DNA of 14,184 nt from Anaerolineales bacterium (lineage in GTDB: Bacteria > Chloroflexota > Anaerolineae > Anaerolineales > Villigracilaceae). Positions 13,196 to 14,184 of the stretch are shown here, piece by piece. Both the position numbers and the translations under genes were made by a program. How positions within the stretch are numbered: position 1 is the stretch's first letter; each line of letters opens with the position of its first letter. The DNA lies in assembly GCA_016789205.1 (NCBI GenBank), contig JAEURF010000012.1, forward strand, positions 1-14,184, read 5' to 3'. The notes under the pieces were generated by a model, which saw only the letters and a list, made by a program, of their open reading frames with translations, made no database searches and had not been told where the DNA came from.

Positions 13196-14179
13196 ATGCA
13201 ATATCGTCATTTAGGCAAGACTGGGATTCGCGTGAGCGAATTATCGTTTGGTTCGTGGGTGACGTTTCATAATCAGGTGGATGTGAAACCCGCTGTAGAT
13301 ATGATGTCTGCGGCGTATGAGCATGGCGTCAATTTTTTTGATAACGCCGAAGTTTATGCGAGTGGAAAATCTGAAGAGGTGATGGGGAAAGCGCTGAAAG
13401 AATTAAAGTGGCGACGTGGAAGTTATTTGGTTTCGACAAAGTTTTATTGGGGTTTGCACGATAATATAAACGAAAAAAATACATTAAATAGAAAACGATT
13501 GATTGAAGGCATTAACGGTTCACTTGAGAGATTACAACTGGATTATGTGGATTTGATTTATTGTCACCGACCTGATGCGACTACCCCAATTGAAGAAACG
13601 GTTTGGGCTATGCACAATATCATTGAATGGGGCAAAGCCATGTATTGGGGAACATCGGAATGGTCGGCTTCTGAAATTATTGAAGCAATTCAAATTGCGG
13701 AAAGACATCACTTACATAAGCCTGTGGTTGAACAACCACAATACAATATGTTTGAAAGAAAAAGATTAGAAGGTGATTACGTCCGTTTTTATAAAGAATA
13801 TGGTTATGGCACAACCACTTGGAGTCCGTTGGCATCCGGTTTGCTTTCGGGAAAATATCAAGGTGGCATTCCAAAAGACAGCCGTGCCGCGCTCAAAAAT
13901 TATGATTGGCTCAAAGAAAGAATGACGGATAAAGCCAGACTTGATAAAGTGAATGCACTTGAACCGATTGCAAAAGATTTAGGTTGTACCCTGTCACAAT
14001 TGGCTTTGGCGTGGTGTTTGAAAAATCCATTTGTCAGCACGGTGATTACGGGTGCGAGCCGTGTTGAACAAGTGCATGAAAATATGAAAGCCTCAGAAAT
14101 TGCTCCGAAACTCACGCCAGAGATTATGGACAAGATTGACCTGATTTTTGAAATAAAAAAAGAAGAGGATGATGATTAG
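13196..14179 (+). CDS. Aldo-keto reductase, Kv-beta-like (AKR6/AKR14 type)
   Basis: This complete 327-residue TIM-barrel NADPH-dependent oxidoreductase reduces aldehydes or ketones to alcohols in the cytoplasm. The catalytic tetrad is Asp49, Tyr54 (FFDNAEVYASGKSE), Lys82 (STKFYWG) and His124 (YCHRPD). YWGTSEWSASEI (150-161) and TTWSPLASGLLSGKY (207-221) are the patterns shared with potassium-channel beta subunits and YghZ-type enzymes, and ITGASRVEQVHEN (284-296) is the cofactor phosphate-binding end. GGAGGAAT lies just before the ATG. The tail is acidic (KKEEDDD). The physiological substrate is not predictable; methylglyoxal-type detoxification is known for relatives. It is monocistronic here, with its end 5 bases before the window edge. 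Confidence 0.93.
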   Translation: MQYRHLGKTGIRVSELSFGSWVTFHNQVDVKPAVDMMSAAYEHGVNFFDNAEVYASGKSEEVMGKALKELKWRRGSYLVSTKFYWGLHDNINEKNTLNRKRLIEGINGSLERLQLDYVDLIYCHRPDATTPIEETVWAMHNIIEWGKAMYWGTSEWSASEIIEAIQIAERHHLHKPVVEQPQYNMFERKRLEGDYVRFYKEYGYGTTTWSPLASGLLSGKYQGGIPKDSRAALKNYDWLKERMTDKARLDKVNALEPIAKDLGCTLSQLALAWCLKNPFVSTVITGASRVEQVHENMKASEIAPKLTPEIMDKIDLIFEIKKEEDDD

Positions 14180-14184
14180 GAATA

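Overview
The window reads as one stretch of a bacterial chromosome of moderate to low GC content. It is devoted mainly to haem protein assembly, membrane electron transfer and quinone-linked respiration. Several traits point to an Anaerolineae-like member of the Chloroflexota: lipoproteins with Thr/Pro-rich linkers, a CcmI-like protein ending in a zinc ribbon, the sequence style of SdhC and SdhD, a Kv-beta-like aldo-keto reductase, and intergenic gaps filled with short palindromic repeats. This assignment is inference, because no rRNA or other marker gene is present.

Region 1 (1-4639, minus strand) is a cytochrome c maturation (System I) cluster read from right to left: ccmE, ccmF, ccmH, a ccmG/TlpA-like thioredoxin, a CcmI-like zinc-ribbon protein, and the start of a lipoprotein cytochrome c cut by the window edge. 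ccmA, ccmB, ccmC and ccmD are not here. CcmE carries the Cys-x3-Tyr haem-binding variant instead of His-x3-Tyr. Four of the gaps hold short repeats or repeat-like sequence. A large nested palindrome (4724-4912) separates this cluster from the next.

Region 2 (4952-9231, minus strand) encodes three membrane-associated cytochromes: a ten-haem lipoprotein built from two five-haem modules, a nine-haem membrane-anchored cytochrome c, and a b-type cytochrome whose start overlaps the nine-haem gene by 4 bases. The last two together look like a split version of the Geobacter CbcL architecture. A plausible job is quinol oxidation with electrons passed to the outer face of the cytoplasmic membrane. The upstream region carries a 42-bp palindrome, a candidate promoter and a 5' stem-loop.

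Region 3 (9474-11705, minus strand) is an Rrf2-type regulator followed by sdhC, sdhD, a 34-codon small reading frame and a methyltransferase-fold gene that closely resembles rquA, the rhodoquinone biosynthesis gene. No sdhA or sdhB follows. An rquA-like gene beside succinate dehydrogenase/fumarate reductase anchor genes, in a lineage expected to use menaquinone, is the most striking part of the window.

Region 4 (11706-14184) holds a CRP/FNR-type operator, a 48-residue single-span membrane protein on the plus strand with a promoter that implies a leaderless mRNA, a LysM lipoprotein on the minus strand flanked by two copies of one hairpin repeat, and a plus-strand aldo-keto reductase. No tRNA, rRNA, CRISPR array, transposase or phage gene was recognised.
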